Notes under the pieces: generated by a model
Databases searched by the model: none
What the model was told of the DNA's origin: nothing
Seen by the model: the letters and a program-made list of their open reading frames with translations, nothing else
Source: Gemmatimonas sp.
GTDB taxonomy: Bacteria > Gemmatimonadota > Gemmatimonadetes > Gemmatimonadales > Gemmatimonadaceae
NCBI GenBank assembly: GCA_023910675.1
Contig: JAAVWC010000001.1
Coordinates: forward strand, 682,001-746,000
Direction: 5' to 3'
DNA: 64,000 bases
Translations under genes and position numbers: made by a program
Shown: positions 53,685 through 62,629 of the stretch, piece after piece
Layout: every line of letters starts with the position of its first letter
Numbering within the stretch: the stretch's first letter is position 1

Positions 53685-53687
53685 TAG
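52605..53687 (+). CDS. IS630-family transposase
   Basis: 360 residues. HTH part (AICVQLGVSRPTVSRWLDRY), DDE catalytic core FSFDEKSQIQALDRT, HVILDNYATHKHANVKAWL, SASWLNLVERFFGELT (Asp, Asp, Glu). All three residues are present, so it looks active. Start at 52605. The TAG stop is made of the TA target duplication plus the next host base (CAC-TA-G). Confidence 0.93.
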   Translation: MPLPIRKIALHRGDRARLEALVRARTTAQRVVERAQIVLASAAGDAGSAICVQLGVSRPTVSRWLDRYAAEGLTGLLADRPRAGRPKQISVADETAIIERTLQTAPPSGTHWSTRLMATATGHHAATISRIWRAHGLTPHRVKQFKLSTDPQFVAKLRDVVGLYLNPPERAVVFSFDEKSQIQALDRTQPGLPMKKGRAGTMTHDYKRHGTTTLFAALDVATGRIQQKCLPQHRHEDFLVFLTQIVRSVPKDLAIHVILDNYATHKHANVKAWLARNPRVHFHFTPTSASWLNLVERFFGELTQRQIRRLAVTSVDHLIATITAYIDHRNENPEPFVWTATVREILRKVGKANATLATLH

Positions 53688-53933
53688 TTCGCGGCGCGGC
53701 CACTTCTTTGCGATGAAGTGTCGACTTATGACCACCACGCCGTACGAGCAACTGGCTAGGCCCTGACCAATCGATTCTGACAGGCTGTCTCCTAGCTGGA
53801 GGGCGAAGTCGTCGTACCAGACAGCAAGCCCCTTTTCGCGGAGCGTTGTGGCAAGTGCTCGCACAAAGGACTCTTTGTCCTCACTGGCGTGGCTAATGAA
53901 TACGTCGAATCTCGCAGTCGGCATCGAATTGGC

Positions 53934-54038
53934 TGGCTAACGCTCGCGTTCTGCAGCAAACGCCCACACCGAATCAAGCGGGGCGTTCGCTCCTCCCTTG
54001 AGGCTACAGCGGACGCCCCGCGGTCGCCACACCGATGC
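53934..54038 (-). other. attC site 9, left part (interrupted)
   Basis: GGCTAAC to CACCGATGC, matching site 8. IS21 interrupts it after GATGC; the right part is 56730-56768. Confidence 0.85.
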
Positions 54039-54243
54039 TGCGTATTTCGGCTGATGTCGATCACCCGTTTCGGCGGAAGGCGATCACCCGTTTCGGCGGA
54101 AGGCGATCACCCGTTTCGGTGCTGCCGATCAGGCGTTTCGGCTGATGCCGATCACCGGTTTCGGCTGATGCCGATCACCCAGGAGGGCGCGGACGGGACC
54201 ACCCGCGCGGCACGTTCCCCCCGGACTCTATTCCGGAGGGACG

Positions 54244-55854
54244 GTGCCCGCAGTGAGGATCCCGATGCGACAGGTAGTGGAGGCACTCCGCCTCGCGTTT
54301 GACCACGGCCGGAGCCAGCGCGAGATCGCGCGGGCCCTCGGCGTTTCGCAGAGCACCATCAATGAGTACCGGGGCCGGTTCGCGGCGTCCGGGCTCCCGT
54401 GGCCGCTGCCGCCCGAGGTGGACGAGGCGGCACTGGCCGCGCGACTGTATCCCCCGACACCGCATGCCCGGGTGCCGCGCCCCGAGCCCGATTGGTCGGT
54501 GGTGCACGCCGAGCGGCAGCGGCCGGGCATGACGCTCCAGCAGTGCTGGATCGAGTACAAGACGACGGAGCCGACGGGCTACGGGTATACGCAGTTCTGC
54601 GCCCGCTACCACGCCTGGGCAGAGACGCTGGAGCCGGTGCTGCGGCAGGTGCACGTGCCGGGCGAGAAGGTGTTCGTCGACTACGCCGGCCAGACGATGC
54701 CCGTGCAGGATCTGGCTGCCGGCACCACGCAGGACGCGCAGATCTTTGTCGGGGCGCTCGGCGCGAGCCACCTGTTGTTCGTCATGGCATCCTGGTCGCA
54801 GACGCTCACCGATTGGATCGCCGCGCACGTGGCGATGCTGGAGGCGTTTGGCGGCGTCCCGCGCGCCATCGTGCCCGACAATCTCAAGGCCGGCGTGTCG
54901 CGGCCGTGTTACTACGAGCCGACGATCCATCCGACGTACCAGGATCTCGCGAGCCACTATGGTACGGTGATCTTGCCCGCGCGGGCGAAGCATCCGCGCG
55001 ACAAGGCGAAGGTCGAGACGGCGGTGCAGATCGTCGAGCGCGAGATCCTGGCGCCGCTGCGGCATGACGTCTTCACCTCGCTCGCGGAATTGCAGCACGC
55101 GCTCGCCTTCGGCTGTGCGCGCGTGAACGAGCGCCCGTTTCAGAAGCTGGCGGGCTCACGGCGGAGTGTCTTCGACGCGCTCGAACGCGAGACGCTGCAG
55201 CCACTGCCGACCGAACGGTACGAGCTCGCCGAGTGGCGCACGGCGAAGGTGAACATCGACTACCACATTTCGGTCGAGGGGCACCTCTACAGCGTGCCGT
55301 ATCGCTTGGTCGGCGAGACGGTCACGGTCCGCCTCACCGCCACGCTCGTGGACATCCTGCACAGCGGGCGGCGCGTCGCGCTACATGCGCGCAGCGCGCT
55401 GAAGGGGCGGATGACCACCGATCCGTCGCATCGGCCCAAGTCGCATCAGCGCCATCTCGACTGGTCGCCGTCCCGTCTCGTCGCGTGGGGCCGCTCCATC
55501 GGTGCGCCGACCGCCGCCTTCATCGAGGCGCTCTTGGCTCGGTGGCCGCATCCGGAACAGGGCTATCGCTCGTGTCTCGGGCTGTTGTCGCTCGCGAAAC
55601 GCTATCCCGCCGAGCGCGTGAACGCCGCGTGTGCGCGGGCGCAGGGCGCCGGCACCATCGCGTATCGCTCGGTCAAGTCGATCCTTGAGCAACAGCTTGA
55701 CCGCCTGCCGCTCGAGGACGCCGCGCCGCCGCGCCCGCTGCCCGTGCATCACGAGCATGTCCGCGGGCCCGCGTACTACGAAGCCGCCGCCACCGGCACG
55801 GATGCGGTCGCGGAACCGCTCCCGGTGGCCGCGTCTCACCTCACCCTCTGCTGA
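54244..55854 (+). CDS. istA: IS21 transposase IstA
   Basis: 536 residues. HTH part (HGRSQREIARALGVSQSTIN), DDE core with EKVFVDYAGQTMPV (first Asp), GVPRAIVPDNLKAGV (second Asp), HPRDKAKVETAVQIVER (Glu). All catalytic residues are present. GTG start at 54244 with GGAGGG 5 bases upstream. Ends 7 bases before istB. Confidence 0.92.
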   Translation: MPAVRIPMRQVVEALRLAFDHGRSQREIARALGVSQSTINEYRGRFAASGLPWPLPPEVDEAALAARLYPPTPHARVPRPEPDWSVVHAERQRPGMTLQQCWIEYKTTEPTGYGYTQFCARYHAWAETLEPVLRQVHVPGEKVFVDYAGQTMPVQDLAAGTTQDAQIFVGALGASHLLFVMASWSQTLTDWIAAHVAMLEAFGGVPRAIVPDNLKAGVSRPCYYEPTIHPTYQDLASHYGTVILPARAKHPRDKAKVETAVQIVEREILAPLRHDVFTSLAELQHALAFGCARVNERPFQKLAGSRRSVFDALERETLQPLPTERYELAEWRTAKVNIDYHISVEGHLYSVPYRLVGETVTVRLTATLVDILHSGRRVALHARSALKGRMTTDPSHRPKSHQRHLDWSPSRLVAWGRSIGAPTAAFIEALLARWPHPEQGYRSCLGLLSLAKRYPAERVNAACARAQGAGTIAYRSVKSILEQQLDRLPLEDAAPPRPLPVHHEHVRGPAYYEAAATGTDAVAEPLPVAASHLTLC

Positions 55855-55861
55855 GCTCCTG

Positions 55862-56611
55862 ATGCTCCTCGAACAAACGCTGTCCACGTTACACGCGCTC
55901 AAGCTGCATGGTATGGCCACGGCGCTCGACGAACAACGCGGCATCCCCGATCTCACCACCCTCGCCTTCGAGGAGCGGCTCGCGCTGCTCCTCGAGCGCG
56001 AGCAGGCACTCCGGCATGATCGACGGCTGTCACGCCTCCTCCAGCTCGCGCGACTCCGATATCCCGCGTGTGTCGAGGACGTGAACTTCCGCGCGAAGCG
56101 CGGCCTCGAACGCAGTCGCGTGCTCCAACTCGCGGGCGGCGAATGGATACGCCAACATCAGACGCTGCTGATCACCGGGCCCACGGGCACGGGGAAGTCT
56201 TGGCTTGCGTGCGCCCTGGGGAACAGCGCCTGTCGTCAGGGCCACACCGTGCGCTATGTGCGCGTGCCGCGTCTGCTTGGCGAAGACCTCATCCTCGCCC
56301 GGGCCGATGGCAGCTACGCGAAGCTGATGCAAACGCTGGCGCGCACCGATCTCCTGATTCTCGACGACTGGGGGCTCGCGCCGCTCGGGGACCGCGAACG
56401 GCGCGATCTGCTCGAACTGGTCGAAGATCGGGTCGGCCGTCGCGCCACCCTCGTGACCAGCCAACTGCCGGTCGATCACTGGCACGAGATGATCGGCGAC
56501 CCCACGTTTGGGGACGCCATCCTCGACCGCTTGGTGCATCATGCCCACCGGCTCACCCTTACCGGCGGCTCGTTACGCCGCTTGCCGACCCCCGACACCC
56601 CGACTGACTAA
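55862..56611 (+). CDS. istB: IS21 helper ATPase IstB
   Basis: 249 residues. N-terminal helical region, Walker A ITGPTGTGKSWLACALG near residue 110, Walker B TDLLILDDWGLAPL near 165, and IstB motif LVTSQLPVDHWHEMIGDPT. Required with IstA for transposition. Start ATG at 55862, 8 bases after istA. It appears intact. Confidence 0.92.
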   Translation: MLLEQTLSTLHALKLHGMATALDEQRGIPDLTTLAFEERLALLLEREQALRHDRRLSRLLQLARLRYPACVEDVNFRAKRGLERSRVLQLAGGEWIRQHQTLLITGPTGTGKSWLACALGNSACRQGHTVRYVRVPRLLGEDLILARADGSYAKLMQTLARTDLLILDDWGLAPLGDRERRDLLELVEDRVGRRATLVTSQLPVDHWHEMIGDPTFGDAILDRLVHHAHRLTLTGGSLRRLPTPDTPTD

Positions 56612-56729
56612 CCCCTCGTCCGCGCCCTGCTCCCGGTGATCGACATCAGCCGAAACGGCTGATCGCCTTGGATCGAAACCGGTGATCGCTTTGAAGCGAA
56701 ACGTGTGATCGACTTGGGTGAAATGCGCA

Positions 56730-56768
56730 GATGCCCGCAGCGTTTGCCTGCAGCAACGCAAGGTTAGG
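56730..56768 (-). other. attC site 9, right part
   Basis: GATGCCCGCAGCGTTTGCCT to GTTAGGC, the other part of the site disrupted by IS21. Confidence 0.85.
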
Positions 56769-56843
56769 CAGCGACGTCACACGAGGAGCGTTGCAAGACC
56801 TGAAGCAACAGCTGGCGATCTCCCCAACTCACGCATACCTAGT

Positions 56844-58625
56844 TCAAGACTGCTCACGCTCCCGCAAGTGAGCTCCTACCATTCGCAGGAAATCCCAGAT
56901 GTCTCCTGACTTTTGTCCGGACTTCCGGACCACGGCTGCGGCCTCATTTGCCCATGCGCTCTTGTTGTGCTTTGAAGACTCAATCTGCTCGCTCTTCAGC
57001 CACTCCTCGAGTTCGCCAACTGGAACAAGAAATATCCCGTGCGTGGCCAGTCGCGACAGGAATACCTGAATCTTCCCTGAGACACTCTGCGGTAGGGCAT
57101 CGACTCCCCCGCGTTTGATTCGGCGTAGACGATCCAGCTCGTTGCAAATGCTCGACAGATCCTTTCGAATCCCAACATCCTGTCCAAGGCACCAATCCAT
57201 TTCAGCCGCAAGCGCCTTACTGAGGCGATCTCGCAGTTCCTCCGGAAGAATCGTCGGAGGAAGCAACTTTAGCTGTGCCGAGATATCGGTCGCCTCTTGC
57301 AGGATCGCGTCGAGCTGATCTGCAGGTGCAAGGACGGCGATGATTCTCTTCAGCTTTTCTAGATCAGCAACGACGTCGAGGTCTGCTACGACTGATACGG
57401 GGATCTCGAGAGTGCGGTAGAGCTGACACGTATCGGCGATTCCACCGGTGCCGCCTACCGCGGCGAAATGTATGTCAAGTCGAAACTCTTCATGCAAAGT
57501 CTCCCATACTGCCTGATAGACCGTACGGTCCGTATCCGCCTCAAGCACAATGACGGCTTGGGAGAATATCCCATCCAAGATTGCCTCAGCGCGGACCGTC
57601 GGCTTTGCAAGAGCAGTCGACAGCGCCTCTGAGCTGACAGTATGAGCACGAAAGCCAGTACCGCTTCTGGTAAGTCGAACAATCTGTAGCTTCTGCGCAG
57701 TTTGGACAGCGCCGCGAAGCACATGACTGCTATGTGTTGCGACGAATGTTGCAGTGTCTTCGGAACTGCCGAACCTACCGATGAACTTGCCGAGATTGTA
57801 TGCCTGCGGTGGATGGAGGCAGAGTTCCGGCTCGTCGAGGAGGCATACAGGTCGCAGGCCAAGTAGCAGGGCCACGCACGTAGCAGCGTACGATCGCATG
57901 CCGTCTCCCTCCGACTCGATGTCGCGGTACTTCGCCATTTTAGTTGGCGAGAGCCGCGCTTCTGGCGAGGGCAGAGCTCCATCGTCACTCACCTTCAAGC
58001 AGAGCACGCTACCGCGGGACGCATCTGGCCACGCTGCCTTTCCGAAGCTCGACTTAACCTCCAAGTACAGCTGCTCTCTTGCGTCGTCGTTGATATAGAG
58101 TGCGTGCAGTTCGTTCTGAGGTGCAACCTTTACGAAATCGTGCGTGCCCGTCGAATTGAGGGCAACCAATCGCCGATCTAGAAACAGGCGCGTCACAAGA
58201 AACCGGCCAAACTACGCAAGAAACTCGCTCTTTCGTCGTGCGTCCTTCGAAGCTGGTCCGTTGAACTCGTTATACCAACTCCGCGGCTGGTTCGGACTGA
58301 CTTGCGGGATGGCGTCCCCGATACCCAGAGATGTTGTCTGTGCGAACAGCTGGGTTGGTCCGCCGTCTTCAGTCACAGTCCTGAGCAGCCCCTCTTCTTC
58401 GAGGCACTTCAATAAGGATTCCACTTCAAGCGATCCTAACGCGATTTCTGATGCTACGACCGGCGTTCTCGGCGCACCCGTAACGCGGTGATGGATGTCT
58501 CGAAGCAGCTGGCTCTTGCCGGAGGAATTCGGGCCAACAATCAGAATTAGTCCGGACGTATCAAGCGCATCGGCTCCGGGGATCGATAGTGTCTGAATTG
58601 GCTTGAAGTCAGAAAGGCGACTCAT
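56844..58625 (-). pseudogene. OLD-like ATPase with TOPRIM domain, split by in-frame TAG
   Basis: One frame from ATG 58625 to TGA 56844, interrupted only by TAG at 58212-58214. First part: Walker A LILIVGPNSSGKSQLLRDIH. After the stop (FGRFLVTRLFLDRRL in the same frame): RPVCLLDEPELCLHPPQA (Walker B), FVATHSSHVLRG, then TOPRIM AVIVLEADTDRTVY with VSVVADLDVV. This is the layout of OLD-family nucleases, relatives of GajA-type defence ATPases. About 592 residues if read through. A GTG restart at 58196 would give a 450-residue protein without the P-loop. Confidence 0.8.
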
Positions 58626-58658
58626 CCGGTGTTCTCAATTCGAGGTTCTGGTGTCGCT

Positions 58659-58798
58659 GCCTAACGCGCGCGTTCTGCAGCAAACGCCCACCCGGAGGCG
58701 AGCGGGGCGTTCGCACCGGCCCTTGACGCTATCGCGAACGCCCCGCGGTCGCCACACCAATGCCCACAGCGTTTGACTGCAGCAACGCAAGGTTAGGC
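58659..58798 (-). other. attC site 10
   Basis: 140 bases, GCCTAAC to GTTAGGC; long type. Confidence 0.87.
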
Positions 58799-59426
58799 CG
58801 CAGTTGCGTCAAAGCGTCCGCGGTTGAAGCTGCACTTCAATATCTCTCGTAGAGGATATGACCTCACTCCAGCGCACCTTGTACTTGGAGACGAAACCTT
58901 CCAGCTCGCCTGCGCGATACTGATCGATGATTCGCCGCGAGCAGTCGACAAGCAGAGCTGACACGAGCACGAACAAGTGGCGGAAGCCTTCTATAGTTCG
59001 AATCATTGCGATTGCCGTTCCCGCTTCGTCCGTAACTAGATGCCCGGACTCATGACCTCCATGAACATTGTAGGATGTGTGCATGTAGGTTGTATCGTAG
59101 GCCGCTAAAGCATCAACCGCTATCGCGAGCTGACGAATGGATCGAATCCGCTCTTTGATTGGCGCACTCCCATCGTAGTACCAAGGCTGTTCGTAACCGT
59201 GCTTCTTGAGCCCGACTTGGAAGCCAGCGTCAATCTTCGCAAGGTGAGGGCGGGACAGCACGGTATCGGTCGCCGCTATGAACTGCCTATTTCGTTCGAT
59301 GGATTCTGGAGTCTCAGGATTCGCTGCATTCGTGAGCTCACGAGCCGCCTCGTACATTGTGTATTCCTTCGTCCCAGGAACAAGCCGACGAGCCTCATGT
59401 CGGTTCTTGCGGAGCGTCGACACGTG

Positions 59427-60864
59427 TGTCCTGGTTCAGCGTGAATGTGACGGGTGGGTGGTACTACAATGGAATCGTGGGTGTGTGATGACTCGAGATT
59501 ACGCTGCCGCAGCGTGATGCGCGAGGGCGCGAGTAGCGCGGGCGGCTTCGAGGCGTGCATCGCGTGTCGCCCAGATCTGCGCGGACCGGCCCGCCAAGCG
59601 GTCGGCTGGCGTGATGTACCCGATCGCGCTGTGCAGTCGCTGCTCGTTGTAGTGCGTGACGAAGGCGGTAACGTGACGCCGCGCGTCCTCGATCGACGAC
59701 GGCGCCGCCGGGCGAATCGTGGTGACCTTGAGCGTCTGGTTCCAGCGTTCCAGTTTGCCGTTCGACTGCGGATAGTACGGGGCGGGGCGGACGTGCGTCA
59801 TGCCGGCGAGCCGGATGAAATCGCGGAAGTCGCGGGCGATGAACTGTGGCCCGTTATCCGAGATGATCCGCGGCTGCGCGTCCGGAAACGTTTCTTTGGC
59901 GCGTTGCACGATGGTGGTGACGTCGCGCGTCGTCATCGACTCGCGCAGTTCCCAGTGCACCAAGTAGCGCGACCAGCCATCGAGGATCGCGCAGAGATAG
60001 TAGAACGTGCCGGCGATGTTGACGTACGTGAAATCGATGTGCCAGTGGGCGTGCGCGTGCGTCGGCTGATCGAAGCCCGTGACCTTCTTGGAGGGCGTGC
60101 GGGTCCAGCGATCCAGCCGCCCTGCACTCTTCAAGACGCGATACACGGAGGACGGACTGACCGCGACCTCGCCGTGATCGAGCAGCATGTACGACAGCCG
60201 GCGATACCCTTCGAGCGGATAGCGGTCATGAAACTGCAGGATGCCATCGCGCTCCGCTGGGGTCAGCCAATGCTCGCGCGGCACCGGCCCGTGCGGCGTG
60301 GGCACCGCCCCGTACGAGGCCGTCCAGCGCGCATTTTTGGCGCGCGCAATGCCGAGCCGCTCCAGCATCGAGCGGACCGGCAAGTCCGTGCGCGTGCTCA
60401 GTGACGTGACGCAATCCACGACCTCGTCGCGCCGATCGGGCGGGACCCAGCGCCCGGTCATGGGGCCCCACGCTTTTTTTTCATGTCGAGATACTCTTCC
60501 GAGACTTCGGCGATGATGCGGTCCTTCTTGGCAATCGTGGCTTCGAGCTCGGCGATGCGCGCGCGATCGGCCTGGGCCGTCTGCGTCTCGCCGCGCTGCG
60601 TGCGTCCATCCTGCAACGCGGCGGCCAAGTGCTCCAACGCCTGCCGCTGCCACAGGTACAGCAAGCTGGGCGCAATCTGGTACTCGTCACACAGGTCCGA
60701 GACCGGGACCTTATCGCCGAGATGCCGACGCAGGATTGTGGCCTTCTGCTCAGGCGTGAAGACCCGACGCGAGCGCTGGACAGCTTCCTTTGAGGGACTC
60801 ATGACAACCTCCGTTGCTCCATAGTGTGGAGCGGGTGGTGTCACATTTCAACTGGAGCAGGACA
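59427..60864 (-). mobile_element. IS3-family element in the DUF5677 gene
   Basis: 1438 bp with about 25-bp inverted ends (TGTCCTGGTTCAGCGTGAAT / TGTCCTGCTCCAGTTGAAAT) and a 4-bp target duplication CGTG (59423-59426 and 60865-60868). Confidence 0.9.
59499..60802 (-). CDS. IS3-family transposase OrfAB with programmed frameshift
   Basis: OrfA (60802-60458, 114 residues) starts MSPSKEAVQRSRRVFTPEQK with an HTH and leucine-rich end. OrfB (from about 60480 to 59499) has HWHIDFTYVNIAGTF (Asp), RIISDNGPQFIARDF (Asp) and SNGKLERWNQTLK (Glu), an intact DDE core. They are joined at A8 (plus 60474-60481), the -1 slippery run known for IS3. GGAGG precedes the OrfA ATG. It looks functional. Confidence 0.88.
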
Positions 60865-61257
60865 CGTGCACGTGAAGGCCCCACTTTTCTGGGTCTTGTA
60901 GGGCAAACTTCAGCCCCCACTGCGCCTCAAGCAACCCGCGCGCATGTACCTGCGCCGCCTCAATCGCGCCGTACCTGAGCGCGGTGAATGCTGCGTCACC
61001 GGAGACGAGAGTCTGTCGAAACAGTACTGAGATGAGCACTTCGTGAGCTTGCGACCCTGGACCAGAAACGGAGCTGTGTGCTCGAAGGAGCAGATCTGCT
61101 GCGAAGCGCGTCAGTTCGTCGGCAAGCTCGAGCTGCGGCGAAAGAAACTTGGCAATGACTCGTTCAGCCCATCTCGGGTCGAAAATCGGGTGCGAGTTCG
61201 TATCTACGGAGCTCATCCTCAACCGTCCGGTTGCATTGCAGCGGTCTAGGTGCTGCG

Positions 61258-61353
61258 GCCTAACGCTGGCTTCTGCAGCGGACACTCCAAATCGATGCGG
61301 TCGCGCAGCGGTCGCTTCCATACCGTGGCCGTCAGCAGCAAGCACCGTTAGAG
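61258..61353 (-). other. attC site 11
   Basis: 96 bases, GCCTAAC to GTTAGAG; short type. The last base of the final box deviates. Confidence 0.8.
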
Positions 61354-61369
61354 CGCGGTGCGCCGATCT

Positions 61370-61939
61370 TCACTGCGAAACACTTAGGCTGTCCAGCACT
61401 GATCGCAAACGCTGGAGACGAACCTTCGCATCCTGTTCGATGCCGAGCTGTCGCCATGCCACCTCACCCTTTCGGTTGAGCACAAGGAACGTTGGCAGCC
61501 CAAATGCCTTTCTCCACGGCAACACTGACTGATCATGGGTAAAGGTGTCACGTAGCGAGCCAGAAGCGAGAGCGACCGGCACCGTCACGCCCGCCTGCTC
61601 AAAAACTGTCGAGACAGCGGTAGAGTCGTTGTCCTCCGCAAGGATCATGACGCGTGCCCCTTTCCCGGCGTATTCGGAATGCAGCGCACCGACTGTCTCG
61701 AGGGCAAGTCGCGAGGCGGAACAGGTCGTCGACCACAGCACAATCACGGTGGGCGCTCCGCGTACACTTTCCGGATTTACTACGCTACCGTCGAAAGCAC
61801 GATACTGAAAGAAGGGGACGGGATCGCCGATAGCGGGTAACACGTCATACATGTCCACGAGGGCAGGACGGCACGACGCGGCGGAAAACGCCAGCGCGAT
61901 AAGCGCGACTTTCGCGAGCGAGTTAGCGACAGATGACAT
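61370..61939 (-). CDS. TlpA-like lipoprotein with one cysteine
   Basis: A 189-residue lipoprotein, lipobox SAASC (Cys near 23). Thioredoxin fold: GAPTVIVLWSTTCSASRLAL (active-site region), RVMILAEDNDSTAVSTVF, GLPTFLVLNRKGEVAWRQLG. The active site reads W-S-T-T-C-S-A-S: only the first Cys of CxxC is present. So it cannot be an ordinary disulfide reductase and may act as a peroxidase-like or binding protein. Single-gene cassette with attC 11. Confidence 0.78.
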   Translation of the reverse strand: MSSVANSLAKVALIALAFSAASCRPALVDMYDVLPAIGDPVPFFQYRAFDGSVVNPESVRGAPTVIVLWSTTCSASRLALETVGALHSEYAGKGARVMILAEDNDSTAVSTVFEQAGVTVPVALASGSLRDTFTHDQSVLPWRKAFGLPTFLVLNRKGEVAWRQLGIEQDAKVRLQRLRSVLDSLSVSQ

Positions 61940-61993
61940 AAATGAATCGACTTAGACGTTTGCTATTGACGGCGCGCGACTGCGAGTTCAGCG

Positions 61994-62119
61994 ATCTAAC
62001 GCGAGAGCGTTCTGCTGCAGCGCATCAAATAAAGTGCGGCCGGACGGGCGACGTGCGCCAGCACGGCGACCGCCTGCCGCACACCGCATGGCGCTGTCAG
62101 CAGCAACGTTTCGTTAGAC
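61994..62119 (-). other. attC site 12
   Basis: 126 bases, ATCTAAC to GTTAGAC; medium type, like sites 2 and 4. Confidence 0.87.
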
Positions 62120-62120
62120 C

Positions 62121-62417
62121 TCAGCGCCGCGACTGCCAACGGCGTGGATGACGGCGGCTGTGAATGACCGCAATCACCGATATTCCTCGAGTAGTGCCCA
62201 CGAAGTACACCACGTACGGGAATCGGCGAAGCGGCACCAGGCGAATATCGTCGACCGCGATCGCATACTGCTCAGGTGCGCGCTGAATCGAGGTGAATGC
62301 GACCGAGACGGCCCGTAGGAATTCATGTCCGAGTCCGACACTTCGCGCTTCGTACCACTGAAACGCCTCCGCCATTTCTGCGCGCGCCTCGCGTCGAACG
62401 AACAAGCGCGGCGTCAC
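62121..62417 (-). CDS. RelE/ParE-type toxin (copy 2)
   Basis: 98 residues, same as the 39276 toxin except T for P, S for R and R for C in the last third. The cassette is followed by attC 12. The TA pair is intact. Confidence 0.85.
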   Translation of the reverse strand: MTPRLFVRREARAEMAEAFQWYEARSVGLGHEFLRAVSVAFTSIQRAPEQYAIAVDDIRLVPLRRFPYVVYFVGTTRGISVIAVIHSRRHPRRWQSRR

Positions 62418-62629
62418 GCGCCGCGCTTACCGATCTCTTTCACGACCAGGTCCCACGGCTCGCCCGGATCCCCGTCAGCCTCAAGCGCAGCGCGGCGGCG
62501 GCGTAGCTCGTCGAGGACGGGCTCAGTCGGCTGCTGCTCCGAAACGGGCAGGCTGTCCCAGAGCTGCTCCGCGAGCTCGATACGCTCGTCGGGCGTCAGG
62601 TGACTGAAATCTAGAATCGGCGAGGACAT
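62414..62629 (-). CDS. addiction-module antitoxin (copy 2)
   Basis: 71 residues, identical to copy 1 at 39569. It starts 50 bases from the cassette boundary GTTAGAC (62679-62685), the same spacing as in copy 1, so the whole cassette was duplicated. Confidence 0.85.
   Translation of the reverse strand: MSSPILDFSHLTPDERIELAEQLWDSLPVSEQQPTEPVLDELRRRRAALEADGDPGEPWDLVVKEIGKRGA

Larger units (their letters stand above)
51985..53924 (-). pseudogene. TIR / helical repeat / cold-shock fusion gene, split by IS630
   Basis: Two parts of one gene. From ATG 53924 to 53685: TIR domain with FDVFISHASEDKESFVRALA, WYDDFALQLGDSL, VVISRHFIAKKWPRREL. From 52547 to 51985: rest of the TIR fold (VAREDFTGKVILPIWHGVS), a TPR-like helical segment (ERLGQPDEAIAAYIEVLSID), and a C-terminal cold-shock domain (GRVKWFSSTKGFGFIQAEDE, QQYFVHISSLERDG). 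Removing IS630 and one TA restores a continuous 266-residue frame (REL-ASLVARED). The insertion is directly after the W-x-x-x-E motif of the TIR NADase site. A TIR joined to an RNA/ssDNA-binding cold-shock domain is unusual. Confidence 0.85.
54039..56729 (+). mobile_element. IS21-family element inserted in attC 9
   Basis: 2.7 kb, ends TGCGTATTTC / TGCGCATTTC as inverted repeats, 5-bp target duplication GATGC on each side. The left end has about six tandem TnpA-binding-like units (GATCACCCGTTTCGG...) at 54043-54180; the right end has matching units. Confidence 0.9.
58809..61216 (-). pseudogene. DUF5677-type protein gene, split by IS3
   Basis: The N-terminal part runs from ATG 61216 (SSVDTNSHPIFDPRWAERVI... 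to LLEAQWGLKFALQDPEKWGL). IS3 follows, and the rest resumes at 59422 (STLRKNRHEARRLVPGTKEY... to 58809). Joined with one CGTG copy, the frame reads KWGLHVHVSTLRKNRHEA without a gap, about 320 residues. The helical fold with AAYDTTYMHTSYNVHGGHES and RSLLEA-type motif fits DUF5677 proteins, often found near defence genes. Catalysis is not known. Confidence 0.75.

Noticed and set aside
13372-58214. TAG recoding as a sense codon (three genes with in-frame TAG: 13372, 26879, 58212)
   Set aside because: TAG is the natural stop of several genes here (4397, 14744, 15252, 15582, 38068), and other broken genes have TAA or TGA. Nonsense mutations explain the data better.
37910-62119. CRISPR array from the many repeats in the cassette region
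   Set aside because: Repeats are 90-140 bases with internal symmetry and are spaced by genes, not by 30-40-base spacers. They are attC-like.
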